From assembly GCF_010365105.1 (NCBI RefSeq), contig NZ_JAAFGZ010000027.1, positions 1 to 64,000 on the forward strand: DNA of 64,000 bases, in the 5' to 3' direction. Position numbers and translations under genes: made by a program. This stretch comes from Polaromonas sp. GTDB lineage: Bacteria; Pseudomonadota; Gammaproteobacteria; Burkholderiales; Burkholderiaceae_C. The notes under the pieces were generated by a model that did no database searches, was not told the DNA's origin, and worked only from the letters and a program-made list of their open reading frames with translations. Every line of letters starts with the position of its first letter. The first letter of the stretch is position 1. Below are positions 47,801-64,000 of this stretch, piece after piece.

Positions 47801-50089
47801 TCAAGTCGCAACGCCAAATGATAACGACACTTGCGCGCCCTGCACGATCCCCTCCACCACACGGTTTGAAATATCAATCCGCGCGCCATGTTCGTCGGCA
47901 ATTTTCTTGACCACTGCCAGGCCCAGGCCGGTGCCTTTGACCTTGGTGGTGACGTAAGGCTCGAAGGCACGCTTGAGGATGTATTCCGGAAAACCCGCCC
48001 CATTGTCACGTACCGTCAGGCGTACCCGGTGCGAGCTGTCGGAATAGTCGGTCTTGAGGGTGACCAGGGCATGTTCCCTGCCTTCCTGTGCATCCTGCGC
48101 GTTTTGCAGAAGGTTGTGGATGACCTGGCGCAACAACTGGGCATCGCCCCGGATGGGTGGCGCGCGGGGATCGAGCTCGGCCACCACGGGCACCACCGGA
48201 CCTGCCGCATCGCCGTGGTAGAGCTGCAGCACGTCGCCCACCAGCGCATTGAGGTCCACCGCCACCAGTTCGGCGGCCGGCAGGCGGGCATAGTCGCGGA
48301 ACTCGTTGACCAGCCGCTTCATGGCGTCCACCTGGTCAACAATCGTCTTGACCGACTTGGTCAGCAGCGCCTGTTCGACCGGCGCCAGTTTTCCATTGAG
48401 CTTCATTTCCAGCCGTTCGGCCGACAGCTGGATGGGCGTGAGCGGGTTCTTGATCTCGTGCGCCAGGCGGCGTGCCACCTCGCCCCAGGCCTGCGCACGC
48501 TGCGCCGACACCATGTCGGAAATATCGTCGAACACCAGCAGGTATTCCTCGGTGCCGGGCATCTTGGCGCCGCGCGCAATCAGCGTGATGGCGTTGTCGC
48601 TGGCGCCGTGTCCCGCGCCATGCAGTTCAAACGACTGCTGCCAGTGCGCCAGCGTCTGGGCCGCATTGCTGAGGTAGTCGGCAAACTGCGCCAGCACGTC
48701 CTTTGCGAATACTTCCAGCCCCGGAACCTGCCCGAGCGGCTGGCCCTGATAGTCGTGCAGGGGGGCGCGCAGGATGCGGGTGGCGCCCGGATTGCTCGAC
48801 TGGATGCGGCCCTGTACATCGAGCACGATGACGCCGGCGGTGAGGTTATCCAGGATGGTCTGCAAATTGGCGCGCGAGGCGTCCACCTGGCTCATGCTGT
48901 GCTGCACCGCCGACCGCGCATCGGCCAGCTGCTGCGTCATGTCTGCAAACGAGCGCGTCAGCCCGCCCAACTCGTCCTTGCCCTTGAGCGCGGCCTTGGG
49001 CGTCAGGTCGCCCTGGGCCACCTGCTTGACACCTTCGGCAAGCAGCAGCAGCGGCTTGGCCAGCTGGTTGCCCAGAATGACGGCCAGCAGCACCGCGCTG
49101 AACACCGCCAGGAACAGGCTGAGCGTCAGCGTGCCGATGTACATTTTCTGCAGCCCGCCGCGCGCCAGCGCCCGCTCCTGGTACTGGCGGTTGGCCTCCT
49201 GCACGGCGATCGCATTGGCCACCAGGCTGGCGGGCAGCACCGTGGTAATCTGCAGGAAACGCGATTGCCCGAGCACATTCAGGCTCGGGTTGTTGACGAC
49301 GGCAATCGCCTTGACCCGGGCCGCCGTGGTGACGCCGGGCGCAGGCGGACCGGTGCTGGCGCCGAGTTCGCCATTGCCGCCCGGCACGACTTCATCCAGC
49401 CCTTCGATCTGGGTCGTCACCTGCTGGCTGCGCGCGCTGCGCAACTGCTGCACCGACGGCCGTTCAGGCTGGATCAGGAAGCGCGATTCACCGGCATTGG
49501 CAATCAGCTGGCCGGAGGCGCTCCAGAGCACCACGTCGCTGGCGCCAAGCTGCTCACGCAGGCGCTCCAGCGCCAGGCCTACCGTGGCGTCCGGCGTTTC
49601 CGCCAGTTGCGTGGCAGCCTGGCGCGTCTTGTTTCCCGTGTCTGCGGCGAGGGTGTCAAGGGTTGCGCGCCCCAGGTTCAGGCCGGCTGCAAGCGCGGAC
49701 TCCACCTCGACATCGAACCAGCTTTCAATCGAACGCGAAACGAACTGGTAAGACACCACATAGATCATCAGGCCCGGCATCAGGCCGACCAGCGCAAAGA
49801 TGGCGGCCAGCTTGACCAGCAGGCGGCTGCCAAAACGCCCCTGGCGCACCCGCAGCACCAGGCGCAGGGTGATCCACGCGACGACGCCGAGCAGCAGGAC
49901 GGCGACGGCGACATTCAGGCCGAAAAGCAAGGCGTAATTGCGCTCGTACAGTTCGCGGTTGTCGGTCGCCTGGGTCAGCAGATAAAGCAGGACCAGGCCC
50001 AGCGCCACGATCACACCGGCCCCCACGCCGACGGTCCAGCGAAACGCAGGACTGCTTTTCAGGGCAATCAGCTTGACGGTGCGGCTCAT
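47801..50089 (-). CDS. NtrY-like sensor histidine kinase
   Basis: A 762-residue membrane kinase. Membrane helices lie near residues 15-37, 48-70, 92-115 and about 320-345, with a large periplasmic region between. A HAMP domain follows (about 345-400), then a PAS domain (about 410-520), the His box LAHEIKNPLTPIQLSAERL with His544, and the ATPase domain (LLQNAQDA, DNGAGFP, GTGLGLAVVKKIAD). These match NtrY. It partners the NtrX-like regulator. Its ATG overlaps the DUF4390 stop (ATGA), linking it to the rsmB operon. Confidence 0.9.
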   Translation of the reverse strand: MSRTVKLIALKSSPAFRWTVGVGAGVIVALGLVLLYLLTQATDNRELYERNYALLFGLNVAVAVLLLGVVAWITLRLVLRVRQGRFGSRLLVKLAAIFALVGLMPGLMIYVVSYQFVSRSIESWFDVEVESALAAGLNLGRATLDTLAADTGNKTRQAATQLAETPDATVGLALERLREQLGASDVVLWSASGQLIANAGESRFLIQPERPSVQQLRSARSQQVTTQIEGLDEVVPGGNGELGASTGPPAPGVTTAARVKAIAVVNNPSLNVLGQSRFLQITTVLPASLVANAIAVQEANRQYQERALARGGLQKMYIGTLTLSLFLAVFSAVLLAVILGNQLAKPLLLLAEGVKQVAQGDLTPKAALKGKDELGGLTRSFADMTQQLADARSAVQHSMSQVDASRANLQTILDNLTAGVIVLDVQGRIQSSNPGATRILRAPLHDYQGQPLGQVPGLEVFAKDVLAQFADYLSNAAQTLAHWQQSFELHGAGHGASDNAITLIARGAKMPGTEEYLLVFDDISDMVSAQRAQAWGEVARRLAHEIKNPLTPIQLSAERLEMKLNGKLAPVEQALLTKSVKTIVDQVDAMKRLVNEFRDYARLPAAELVAVDLNALVGDVLQLYHGDAAGPVVPVVAELDPRAPPIRGDAQLLRQVIHNLLQNAQDAQEGREHALVTLKTDYSDSSHRVRLTVRDNGAGFPEYILKRAFEPYVTTKVKGTGLGLAVVKKIADEHGARIDISNRVVEGIVQGAQVSLSFGVAT

Positions 50090-50751
50090 TTACCGCCCTC
50101 GGCAGCGGGAGGCGCAGGCGTCAGGCGAAGCCGGTCCCTGAACTGGGCAGAAATGGTCCAGTCGCGCTGCCCGGCGACGCCGATCTGGAAAGGACGCGGC
50201 AACTGCGACAAATCAAGCCAGAAATTCAGGTTGAGCATGTATTGTTCGCCCGGATCGACCTCGGAGGCATCGGCAATTTTCCAGTGGGTCACGCGCTGGA
50301 TGGCCGAAAGCGCTTCGGGCAGGCTTTCATAGTTCTGGCTCAGCGTGGCGCGCAGGCCCGACGAGCTGGTGATGAGGCCGGAAACGATGTTCACGCGCCA
50401 GCGGCCGGTCAGGGGCTGGTAGGCCAGTCGCAGGGTGCGGGCAGCGCTGGCCACGCGCAGGTCGGTCCAGTACCAGCGGTCGCGGTAAACATCGGCTTCG
50501 ACGACGAAATAGACCGCAATCCCCTTGAGCAGCGCGTCCTCCACGACGGGCGGAACCTCAAACCGCACCACCGCCGAGAGGTAAACCCCGTCTTCGGTGC
50601 GCTCGGTGCGCAGCTGGGTGATCTCGGTCGGTGCTGCCGCCCAGGTCGCTGGCACCCACAGCAGGCACAGGATTGCAGCCAGCAGGCAATGCGCAATCGC
50701 TTCAAGCGCTGCGTTTTTCAACGACTGCGTAGTAAAAACCATCGTGTTCAC
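50086..50751 (-). CDS. DUF4390 family secreted protein
   Basis: A 221-residue protein with a hydrophobic signal-like segment (about 18-38, ending near TWA/AAP) and a beta-rich domain containing AVYFVVEADVYRDRWYW and LNLNFWLDLSQLPRPFQIG, typical of DUF4390. Function unknown; it is conserved next to ntrY in betaproteobacteria. The ATG at 50751 lies 50 bases inside rsmB, so the two reading frames overlap. A later TTG start at the rsmB stop would also leave the signal segment. Confidence 0.8.
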   Translation of the reverse strand: MNTMVFTTQSLKNAALEAIAHCLLAAILCLLWVPATWAAAPTEITQLRTERTEDGVYLSAVVRFEVPPVVEDALLKGIAVYFVVEADVYRDRWYWTDLRVASAARTLRLAYQPLTGRWRVNIVSGLITSSSGLRATLSQNYESLPEALSAIQRVTHWKIADASEVDPGEQYMLNLNFWLDLSQLPRPFQIGVAGQRDWTISAQFRDRLRLTPAPPAAEGGK

Positions 50752-52054
50752 GCATCAAATTGTCGGGGAATACGGCACCTTTGACACTCCCCTGCGGCAG
50801 CAAATGCCCGGGCGAAGGCATCAACACCGCATCCGGGTGGTCCGCGGCAAACGCCTGCGCCTGCTGCTCGCCTTCTGCCCTGAACACCGAGCAGGTGCAG
50901 TACACCATCCTGCCACCCGATTTGAGCAGCGGCCAGAGCGTGGCCAACAGCCGCGCCTGGATGGCCGCCAGCTGGGCAATGTCGGTGGGCCGGCGCAGCC
51001 AGCGCACGTCGGGATGGCGGCGCACGATGCCCGAGGCGGTGCACGGCGCGTCGAGCAGGATGCCGTCGTACGGCCGGCCATCCCACCAGTCGTTGGGCCG
51101 GCTGGCGTCGCCCACGACGATGTTCGCCTGCAGGCCCAGTCGCTTCAGGTTTTGTGCAATACGCTCGCAGCGCCTGGCGTCGATGTCCAGCGCGGTGACC
51201 TCGCAGTCAGCCAGTTCCAGCAGGTGCGCGGTCTTGCCGCCGGGCGCGGCGCAGGCATCCAGGATGCGCAGGCGGGGCTGGCCCTCGCCAGCGGCCATGA
51301 GGCCATCGAGCAGCAAGGGCGCGGCCAGCTGGGCAGCGGCATCCTGCACCGAAAAATGGCCTTCGGCAAACCCCGGCAGCGACATCACCGACCGCGCCTC
51401 GGTCAGGACCACGCCATGTTCCCCGATGGGGAACGCTCCTATATCCATAGCTAACAACGCTTGCACGTATTGCGCAGGAGTCGTTTTTCGTTCATTAATC
51501 CGCAAAATCAGCGGGGCGCGGCTGTTGTTGGCGCGCAAGATGTCCTGCCACTGCGTTGGATGGTCCTTGCGCACCCGGTCTATCCACCACTGCGGATGGT
51601 TCCAGACCGCCAGCGGACTTTTTTCGGTCAGCGCCATCAAGGCGTCGCGCTCGCGCAGGAAGCGGCGCAGGCAGCCGTTGATGAAACTGGCCTGGTGCAG
51701 CGTGGCGTCGCTGCGCTTGGCCGCTTCCACCGCCTGGTCAACCAGCGTGTGCGCGGTGTAAGGCGCCGCTTCCTCGCCGCAGGCCAATGCCAGCGCCACG
51801 CACAGCAGCGCATCGGCTTCAGGCGGCGGCGGGCGCTTGGCGAGTTGCTGGCGCAGCGCTTCGGCCCGGCCCAGCCAGCGCAGCGCATGAAAGGCCAGCG
51901 CCTGGACGCCGGGACGGAGTTGCGCATCGACGTCTTCCAGCGCCGGCGTCATCGACTGGCCGTCGCGCACGGCCAGTAATATGGAAGCGGCGCCTTGAAG
52001 CTGGCGCCATAACGGGACTTGGGCGGACGGGGAAGAATTCGGTTGAGGTTGCAT
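50702..52054 (-). CDS. rsmB: RsmB, 16S rRNA (cytosine-967-C5)-methyltransferase
   Basis: A 450-residue SAM-dependent methyltransferase: N-terminal NusB-like RNA-binding domain (SFINGCLRRFLRERDALMAL), then the catalytic domain with DACAAPGGKTAHLLEL (SAM), LLDAPCTASGIVRRHPDVRW and YCTCSVFRAEGE carrying the two catalytic cysteines. Start at 52054 (MQPQPNSSP) begins close to the usual N-terminus; the frame opens earlier but without family character. Codons for residues near 190-204 coincide with a family A repeat copy. It is followed by DUF4390-ntrY-ntrX. Confidence 0.92.
   Translation of the reverse strand: MQPQPNSSPSAQVPLWRQLQGAASILLAVRDGQSMTPALEDVDAQLRPGVQALAFHALRWLGRAEALRQQLAKRPPPPEADALLCVALALACGEEAAPYTAHTLVDQAVEAAKRSDATLHQASFINGCLRRFLRERDALMALTEKSPLAVWNHPQWWIDRVRKDHPTQWQDILRANNSRAPLILRINERKTTPAQYVQALLAMDIGAFPIGEHGVVLTEARSVMSLPGFAEGHFSVQDAAAQLAAPLLLDGLMAAGEGQPRLRILDACAAPGGKTAHLLELADCEVTALDIDARRCERIAQNLKRLGLQANIVVGDASRPNDWWDGRPYDGILLDAPCTASGIVRRHPDVRWLRRPTDIAQLAAIQARLLATLWPLLKSGGRMVYCTCSVFRAEGEQQAQAFAADHPDAVLMPSPGHLLPQGSVKGAVFPDNLMREHDGFYYAVVEKRSA
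51440..51490 (+). repeat. Interspersed short repeat, family A, copy 4, inside rsmB
   Basis: ATATCCATAGCTAACAACGC then TTGCACGTATTGCGCAGGAG and a T-run reproduce the 3' two-thirds of the family A consensus. On the minus strand it encodes part of RsmB (TTPAQYVQALLAMDIG). The protein keeps its expected length, so the repeat either replaced native sequence or resembles it by drift. Confidence 0.5.
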
Positions 52055-52263
52055 CGGTTCGGTGTGGTCAAGGCCGGCCTTGCACCGGCCGGCGTGAATC
52101 CGCCCGGACGGCGGGCGGCAATTTCGCCCTATTAGACCAGCCCCGGCCCCGGTCGGGACAAAGCCCTTGTGCAGCACCGGCAGGGCCGGGTGCACGAAAA
52201 GGGGGCCAGGCCAGAGCGGAACCGGTTTGACCGACCCTCACGGCAGGCAGGAAATACCGTATT

Positions 52264-52325
52264 TTTGCTACTTAAACCATAGCTTCCAGCGCATACGCAG
52301 CGTGCGCAAGAAGCCTGTTTGATGT
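52264..52325 (+). repeat. Interspersed short repeat, family A, copy 5
   Basis: TTTGCTACTTAAACCATAGC, TTCCAGCGCATACGCAGCG, then TGCGCAAGAAGCCTGTTTGA: a full copy with inverted GCGCA/TGCGC arms. It lies in the 304-base spacer between the M48 protease and rsmB, which holds no gene. Confidence 0.75.
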
Positions 52326-52358
52326 CAAAAAACATTTTCTGGTCAGAATGAATGCACT

Positions 52359-53375
52359 CTAGAACAGGGCGTCGGGCCGCGTCACGGCCTCGTCGTGCCG
52401 GGCAGACAGCATCGGCATCGACCGGCCGTAAATCCGGCGGATGCGTTCGGCCAGTGGCGGGTGGCTGGCAAACCAGCGCGTCGGGGCGGCGTCGCTGACC
52501 AGCAGCATATGGTGCACCGCCGGGTGCAGATGATGCGTCCTGCCACCCGGCCGCCGTCCGGCGCTGGCCCTTTCCCCGGCGACCTTGCGCAGCACGCCGC
52601 CCAACCCGTCCTTGCTGCGGGTGAATTGCACGGCGCGCGCATCGGCCAGGAATTCGCGCTGGCGCGAGACGGCAGCCTTCAGCGCCCGGCCCGCCAGCCA
52701 GCCCAGCGAGCCGGTGCTCATGATGGCAAAGCCCGGCAGCGCCAGAAAGGAGCGGTTGCCGTTTTCATCAATTTCGCACATGCGCTGGCCCAGGCTAAAA
52801 ATCATCTCCAGCCCGCACACCATGCCCGCCAGCCGCATGTTCAGCCGGGTATCGCCTTCGCGCAGATGGCTGAACTCGTGTGCCAGCAGGCCTTGCAGTT
52901 CATCGCGGCTCAGACGATCGAGCGCGCCCTGCGTGACCGCCACGATGGCGTCGTCTTCGTCCCAGCCGGCGGCAAAGGCGTTGATGCTGTCCTCGCGCGG
53001 CAGCACCATCGCCTGGGGCGGCTTCATGCTGGCGGCAATTGCCAGCTCATGGACGATGTTGCACAGGCGCTGCTCGGCCTCGCGACTGGCCGGCCAGGCT
53101 TCCCGGGCGCCCGCCTGACGCGCCAGCGCCTGGCCACCGCCGTCCAGCACCGAGGTTTCCAGCCACCAGCCGCCCAGCACGAACAGCAGCGTCATGCCGG
53201 TGTTGACACTGAAAAAATACGCCGGATAGCCGGTCCAGCCCGGCGTCACCAGCCTCCAGGTCAGCGCCAGCGCGCCATTGACCGACAGCACCAGTGCCAG
53301 CACGGCCAGGCCAAACAGCATCAGCAGACGCAGGGTTTGCGCCCGGGCCTTTTCCTGCGCTTGAAAAAACCGCAT
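52359..53375 (-). CDS. M48 family zinc metalloprotease (HtpX/Ste24-like)
   Basis: A 338-residue membrane protease with two N-terminal helices (about 17-40 and 52-72), the zinc motif HEFSH at residues 166-170, and the downstream ligand Glu in RQREFLADARAVQF. C-terminal WFASHPPLAERIRRI is typical of the family. It should degrade or process membrane proteins. It lies 20 bases after lemA, a common pairing. Confidence 0.88.
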   Translation of the reverse strand: MRFFQAQEKARAQTLRLLMLFGLAVLALVLSVNGALALTWRLVTPGWTGYPAYFFSVNTGMTLLFVLGGWWLETSVLDGGGQALARQAGAREAWPASREAEQRLCNIVHELAIAASMKPPQAMVLPREDSINAFAAGWDEDDAIVAVTQGALDRLSRDELQGLLAHEFSHLREGDTRLNMRLAGMVCGLEMIFSLGQRMCEIDENGNRSFLALPGFAIMSTGSLGWLAGRALKAAVSRQREFLADARAVQFTRSKDGLGGVLRKVAGERASAGRRPGGRTHHLHPAVHHMLLVSDAAPTRWFASHPPLAERIRRIYGRSMPMLSARHDEAVTRPDALF

Positions 53376-53395
53376 TTATTGATCCCCCAGGTCGC

Positions 53396-53989
53396 TCACA
53401 TCTGGATGCGAACCGCCTGGCGCTCTGTGGCGTTCTCGGTGGCCTGCAGCATCACGGAGGGCGCGAAACCGAAAGCACGGGCGAGCAGCAGCGCAGGAAA
53501 CTGGCCCTGCGCATTGTTGTAGTCAAGCACGGCGTCGTTGTAGGCCTGGCGGGCAAAGCCGACCTTGTTTTCGGTGCTGGTGAGTTCTTCGCTGAGTTCG
53601 CGGATCGTCTGGTCGGCCTTCAGGTCGGGATAGGCCTCGGCCAGCGCAAACAGCCGGCCCAGGCTGCCGTCCAGCGTCTGCTCGGCGGCGGCCAGCGCGA
53701 TGACCGCATCGGCCTGGCCGGGACGGCTTCGCACGGCATCGCTGGCACTGCGGGCCTGGTTGCGGGCGGCAATCACCGCTTCCAGCGTGACTTGCTCATG
53801 CTCCAGGTATTTTTTGGCCGCCTCCACCAGGTTGGGAATCAGGTCGTAGCGGCGCTTGAGCTGGACATCGATCTGGCCGAACGCATTGGCAATGACGTTC
53901 TTGAGCCGCACCAGCCGGTTGTAGGCACCCACCGCCCAGAACACCAGCATGGCCAGCAGGGTAAGGGAAACAATTGTTTGCAATGACAT
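53396..53989 (-). CDS. LemA family protein
   Basis: A 197-residue protein with one N-terminal membrane helix (about 7-23) and a long helical coiled-coil domain bearing the LemA landmarks YNRLVRLKNVIANAFGQIDV, QLKRRYDLIPNLVE and ENKVGFARQAYNDAVLDYNN. Function is not defined. Start at ATG 53989 has AAGGAA upstream. It heads the lemA-M48 pair. Confidence 0.9.
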   Translation of the reverse strand: MSLQTIVSLTLLAMLVFWAVGAYNRLVRLKNVIANAFGQIDVQLKRRYDLIPNLVEAAKKYLEHEQVTLEAVIAARNQARSASDAVRSRPGQADAVIALAAAEQTLDGSLGRLFALAEAYPDLKADQTIRELSEELTSTENKVGFARQAYNDAVLDYNNAQGQFPALLLARAFGFAPSVMLQATENATERQAVRIQM

Positions 53990-54115
53990 GGGCAAATTCC
54001 TTGTGAAGCAGGACAGTTTCGCACTGAAATCAGTCTTTTATCTAGCCATCAGGGGCGACAGGTGCAAGGTTGACGCCAGTTTTTCTACGCCTTGAACACA
54101 TCCCACCGTCGCATC

Positions 54116-54172
54116 GCTACTTTTTTAATAGCTGTCAATGCACGCCCAGATTGCGCGAAAACCTGATTTCAT
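54116..54172 (+). repeat. Interspersed short repeat, family A, copy 6
   Basis: GCTACTTTTTTAATAGCTGT, TCAATGCACGCCCAGATTGCG, then CGAAAACCTGATTT. The first 20 bases are identical to copy 1 at 14582. It lies between the rpoC terminator and lemA. Confidence 0.78.
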
Positions 54173-54197
54173 TAAGAAAAAGCGGTTTTCCAGCCAT

Positions 54198-54232
54198 GAA
54201 AAAAAGCCCCGCACTTTTTCAAGGGCGGGGCC
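54198..54232 (-). terminator. Rho-independent terminator of the rplJL-rpoBC operon
   Basis: On the minus strand: GCCCCGCCCTTGAAAAAGTG then CGGGGC followed by TTTTTTT. It lies 35 bases after the rpoC stop. Confidence 0.9.
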
Positions 54233-54266
54233 GGGTGCCTGTCAAGGCACCGTGCGTTCGCAGAAG

Positions 54267-58481
<4,215 letters not shown>

Positions 58482-58505
58482 GTGTAAATCCTCTTAATCA
58501 GTTGA

Positions 58506-58541
58506 GGACAGGGCAGATTGCGTCGCAATCCTGCCCTGTCC
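58506..58541 (-). other. Long hairpin in the rpoB-rpoC spacer
   Basis: GGACAGGGCAGATTGCG (58506-58522) and CGCAATCCTGCCCTGTCC (58524-58541) pair over about 17 bases with one bulged base and a near-zero loop. No T-run follows, so it is not a terminator; RNase processing or mRNA stability is more likely. A related GGACA/TGTCC hairpin lies in the rplJ-rplL spacer. Confidence 0.75.
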
Positions 58542-58556
58542 CGCAAGGCCACTGGA

Positions 58557-62681
<4,125 letters not shown>

Positions 62682-62835
62682 GAGTTCTCCGTCATGATGG
62701 GCTCTGGGACTCTCGAACCCGAATACACCACGTATTCAGGCAACTTGGTGGTTGGCCACTACCAACCATGGCGGACGGTGATGCATTGCACAGCACCCGG
62801 ACCAAGGCGTTTCTGCAGTCGGGGATTCAGAAAAC

Positions 62836-62876
62836 ACTGGGAAAAAGACTTTTAATCCTTTTTCCAGTATTTTTTT
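62836..62876. terminator. Terminator-like hairpin in the rplL-rpoB spacer (promoter-proximal to rpoB)
   Basis: ACTGGGAAAAAG (62836-62847) pairs with CTTTTTCCAGT (62858-62868) with one bulge. On the plus strand a T7 run follows; on the operon strand the hairpin is followed by only GTTTTC, so it would attenuate weakly in the operon direction and terminate antisense transcripts strongly. Confidence 0.55.
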
Positions 62877-62957
62877 CGTCCGGCGTAAAAGACACTTGTC
62901 TTTTGGGGAGTTAGAGGTGGCTCAGGCCGGTGTGTCGGGCTGAGCCTTAAACGGGGA

Positions 62958-62990
62958 AAGGCTGGAAGCCCGTAGAGGTCTTCCAGCCTT
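62958..62990 (-). terminator. Attenuator hairpin directly after rplL
   Basis: AAGGCTGGAAG (62958-62968) and CTTCCAGCCTT (62980-62990) form a perfect 11-base stem 15 bases beyond the rplL stop. On the operon strand it is followed by TCCCC with no proper U-run, as expected of a partial terminator that lowers rpoBC relative to rplL. Confidence 0.65.
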
Positions 62991-63005
62991 TTCGAACCGC
63001 AAGAA

Positions 63006-63383
63006 TTACTTGAGTTCGACTTTCGCGCCGGCATCTTCCAGCTTCTTCTTGGCGGCTTCTGCGTCGGCCTTGTTGGCGCCTTCCTTGACGTTCTTCGGAG
63101 CGCCGTCCACCAGATCCTTGGCTTCTTTCAGGCCCAGACCGGTCAGTTCGCGCACGGCCTTGATGACCTGCACTTTTTGCGCGCCAGCTTCGAGCAGAAC
63201 GACATTGAATTCGGTCTTCTCTTCAGCAACAGCAGCACCTGCACCGCCGCCACCAGCAGCGGGAGCAGCCATGGAAGCTGCGCTCACGCCAAACTTCTCT
63301 TCGATGGCTTTCACCAGATCGTTGAGTTCGAGGACCGTCATGCTGTCCAGCACGGTCAAAAATGCGTCTTTATCGAATGCCAT
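63006..63383 (-). CDS. rplL: Ribosomal protein L7/L12
   Basis: A 125-residue L7/L12: N-terminal dimerisation domain ([20 protein letters not shown]), Ala/Gly-rich hinge ([20 protein letters not shown]) and the C-terminal factor-binding domain ([36 protein letters not shown]). It forms the ribosomal stalk with L10. AGGAA lies five bases before the ATG. Confidence 0.98.
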   Translation of the reverse strand: MAFDKDAFLTVLDSMTVLELNDLVKAIEEKFGVSAASMAAPAAGGGGAGAAVAEEKTEFNVVLLEAGAQKVQVIKAVRELTGLGLKEAKDLVDGAPKNVKEGANKADAEAAKKKLEDAGAKVELK

Positions 63384-63416
63384 TTTGAATTCCTAAAAAA
63401 ATTTCTTTAACAGTTG

Positions 63417-63454
63417 GGGACAAGGCTTGGCGCCTGGGCGCTGCAACCTGTCCC
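63417..63454 (-). other. Hairpin in the rplJ-rplL spacer
   Basis: GGGACAAGG...CCTGTCCC with inner TTGGCGC/GCGCTGCAA pairing forms an imperfect stem. Its flank CAGTTGGGGACAAGGC resembles CAGTTGAGGACAGGGC at the rpoB-rpoC hairpin, suggesting related processing or stability elements in this operon. Confidence 0.55.
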
Positions 63455-63469
63455 TCAAAGGTCTGCTGT

Positions 63470-64000
63470 TTACGCCGCTGCGGCTTCGGTGACTTCTGCG
63501 GCAGGTTCTGCAGCCTCGGCCACTTCTTCTGCGCCAGCGCCACGTTGCGCGGACAGCGCTGCCAGCACGGCAGCGGTTCGCGAAATAGGCGACATCAGCA
63601 AGCCACACAACTGGGCCAGCAACACTTCCTTGGAAGGAATGCTGGCCAGTTGCTTAACGCCTTCGATATCCAGGGTTTTCCCAGCAAATGCACCTGCGCG
63701 AATCACCAGCTTGTCGTTGGTTTTTGCGAAGTCAGCCACTACTTTTGCAGCAGCGACGGCATCAATGGAAAAGCCGTAGATCAGCGGACCGGTCATCTGG
63801 TCGGACAAGACTTCGAATGCGCTACCTGCCACGGCACGGCGAGCCAGGGTGTTCTTCAGAACACTCAGGGTCACGCCTTTTTCGCGGGCTTGGCTGCGCA
63901 GCTTGGTCATGTCAGCGACCGTGATGCCACGGTATTCCGCCATCACGAGCGTTTGAGCTTTAGCGGCGAGGCCTGTCACTTCATCAATGACGGCTTGTTT
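63470..64000 (-). CDS. rplJ: Ribosomal protein L10 (partial, 5' end beyond the window)
   Basis: The frame is open to the right edge ([20 protein letters not shown] ...), so the first few codons are missing; the GTG at 63979 is an internal Val and not the start. L10 landmarks are [30 protein letters not shown] and an Ala/Glu-rich C-terminus that carries L7/L12 dimers. It is the first visible gene of the leftward rplJ-rplL-rpoB-rpoC operon. Confidence 0.95.
   Translation of the reverse strand, partial: KQAVIDEVTGLAAKAQTLVMAEYRGITVADMTKLRSQAREKGVTLSVLKNTLARRAVAGSAFEVLSDQMTGPLIYGFSIDAVAAAKVVADFAKTNDKLVIRAGAFAGKTLDIEGVKQLASIPSKEVLLAQLCGLLMSPISRTAAVLAALSAQRGAGAEEVAEAAEPAAEVTEAAAA

Noticed and set aside
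47888-50332. An 814-codon open frame opposite ntrY
   Set aside because: Antisense shadow of ntrY, with no recognisable domain.

Overview
The window is chromosomal DNA of a high-GC betaproteobacterium, most likely from the Comamonadaceae (Polaromonas/Rhodoferax-like). The reasons are the rplJ-rplL-rpoB-rpoC order with betaproteobacterial protein lengths, the lemA-M48 and rsmB-DUF4390-ntrY-ntrX order, the Bug-type solute receptors, and two short interspersed repeat families of a kind I associate with that family. The genus is inferred from recall; no search was run.

Layout. 1-900: start of a leftward gene and a DUF2244 membrane protein. 1068-5870: a copper/heavy-metal cassette with a DUF305 protein, a CueR/MerR-type promoter, a small HMA chaperone, a Met-rich lipoprotein, a SHOCT membrane protein, a DUF4396 remnant and a CopA-type ATPase that uses YHS and His/Cys domains instead of a fused HMA. 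6256-14447: a complete leftward kdp operon (a 34-residue small protein, kdpF, A, B, C, D, E). 14615-25603: a divergent Crp/Fnr-type regulator, then a branched-chain-type ABC transporter (two receptors, two permeases, two ATPases) flanked by two different acyl-CoA ligases, which looks like an uptake-and-activation module for an organic, probably aromatic, acid. 26007-32257: a ferric-reductase-like flavocytochrome, two orphan Bug receptors, a DUF1840 protein, an Fe/2-oxoglutarate oxygenase and an SstT-type transporter.

32434-39997 is a tightly coupled operon for an aerobic aryl-CoA pathway of the 2-aminobenzoyl-CoA/salicylyl-CoA type: fused FAD monooxygenase/old-yellow-enzyme reductase, MarR regulator, crotonase, acyl-CoA dehydrogenase, aryl-CoA ligase, hotdog thioesterase and Rid-family protein, most joined by ATGA stop-start overlaps. 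40604-44859 holds a GH18 chitinase-like secreted protein, a stand-alone receiver divergent from a soluble histidine kinase, and a secreted RcnB/CigR-like protein. 45100-46985 is a small foreign patch: a Lys-rich small protein, an integrase remnant, a frameshifted DUF2971 gene and tRNA-Phe.

47044-53989 (all leftward) carries an AAA-less NtrX-like regulator, NtrY, DUF4390, RsmB, an M48 protease and LemA. 54198-64000 (leftward) is rplJ-rplL-rpoB-rpoC with a strong terminator after rpoC and prominent hairpins in each spacer.

The most unusual points are: a copy of an interspersed intergenic repeat that forms the in-frame linker of the bifunctional aryl-CoA oxygenase; a second repeat family that also reaches into coding sequence; the Rid protein in the aryl-CoA operon that lacks the usual active-site arginine; a CueR-type promoter with no regulator gene in view; and a conserved-looking small ORF overlapping kdpF.
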